From IMG/VR virus record IMGVR_UViG_3300025168_000451, positions 1 to 28,991 of that record: a stretch of 28,991 nucleotides of DNA. The stretch is one strand, 5' to 3'. The notes beneath the pieces were generated by a model, which had not been told where the DNA came from, did not search any database, and worked only from the letters and a program-made list of their open reading frames with translations. Positions 28,906 to 28,991 of this stretch are shown piece after piece. Origin of the DNA: a virus. The position numbers and the translations under genes were made by a program. Within the stretch, counting starts at the first letter, position 1. Each line of letters opens with the position of its first letter.

Positions 28906-28991
28906 GAAAAAACGTGATCGACAGAGCAAAACACTGTTTGTTGGGGGGGCGTAGCTCGGCCCCCATAGGGGGGGGGGGGGGGGACTAGGGG
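28906..28991. other. Non-coding right edge with G homopolymers
   Basis: No gene seen. Seven Gs (28943-28949), five Cs (28960-28964) and sixteen Gs (28968-28983) occur close together. CCCCC-ATA-GGGGG can fold as a hairpin. G-runs at a contig edge are frequently sequencing or assembly artefacts, so coordinates here are unreliable. Confidence 0.6.

Noticed and set aside
28945-28957. tRNA-like 5' end (GGGGGCGTAGCTC)
   Set aside because: It looks like an acceptor strand, TA and D-stem start, but the following sequence is C and G homopolymer with no anticodon or T arm before the window ends.
28853-28966. 37-codon minus-strand frame upstream of terminase
   Set aside because: It spans the terminator hairpin and G-rich edge, has no ribosome site, and its product shows no recognisable pattern.
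1-28991. Prophage or integration signals
   Set aside because: No integrase, repressor, excisionase or attachment-site repeat was seen; the window holds only virion and packaging genes, so lifestyle cannot be judged.

Overview
This window is the late (virion) module of a tailed double-stranded DNA phage, most likely a short-tailed (podovirus-like) phage from an aquatic, probably marine, habitat. Every convincing gene lies on the minus strand, so transcription runs from right to left. The assignment rests on a terminase large subunit, a P22/T7-type long portal, a GroES-like co-chaperonin, a scaffold-like protein, a Mu gpT-type major capsid protein, gp4-like and SU10-gp7-like connector proteins, a tail fibre with a self-cleaving S74 chaperone domain, and very large glycine/glutamine-rich internal-type proteins. 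I see no long tape-measure gene, tail sheath or major tail tube. Integrase, DNA polymerase, RNA polymerase and an endolysin are also absent here. The host cannot be named from the sequence.

Layout in transcription order. Packaging and head (28725 to 20166): TerL, portal, a 64-aa protein, the GroES-like protein, scaffold, a 156-aa head-associated protein, a 205-aa structural protein, the major capsid protein and a 199-aa head-decoration candidate. The capsid gene is followed by a terminator-like hairpin and a second perfect hairpin. The decoration candidate is followed by a third, 15-bp hairpin. These are the largest non-coding gaps inside the gene array. Connector and small structural genes (20056 to 16664): 131, 59, 225, 111, 210, 92, 143 and 146 aa, tightly packed and often sharing bases in TGATG or TAATG stop/start overlaps. 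Fibre and small-gene cassette (16636 to 12963): the 822-aa S74 fibre, then 108, 115, 76 (membrane plus coiled coil) and 100 aa. Tail and internal proteins (12957 to 1): a 792-aa gp10-like tail protein with three inserted beta modules, basic 95- and 59-aa proteins, 67 and 110 aa, then 1265, 600 and 961 aa and the first 344 codons of a further large protein that runs off the left edge.

The genes form one assembly line. TerL and portal package DNA into a shell built by the capsid protein on the scaffold. The GroES-like protein probably adapts host GroEL for folding a virion protein. The connector proteins close the portal and carry the tail and fibre. The large low-complexity proteins at the left end are candidates for ejected internal virion proteins. 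Three of them, and loosely the fourth, share a GG-hydrophobic-x-G-[YF]-x-x-GG motif.

Two 59-residue genes (10098-10277 and 19482-19661) are easy to miss and are annotated here. The right end (28729-28991) is non-coding: an AT-rich leader before terminase, a plus-strand terminator that no visible gene needs, and G homopolymers at the very edge that may be an assembly artefact.
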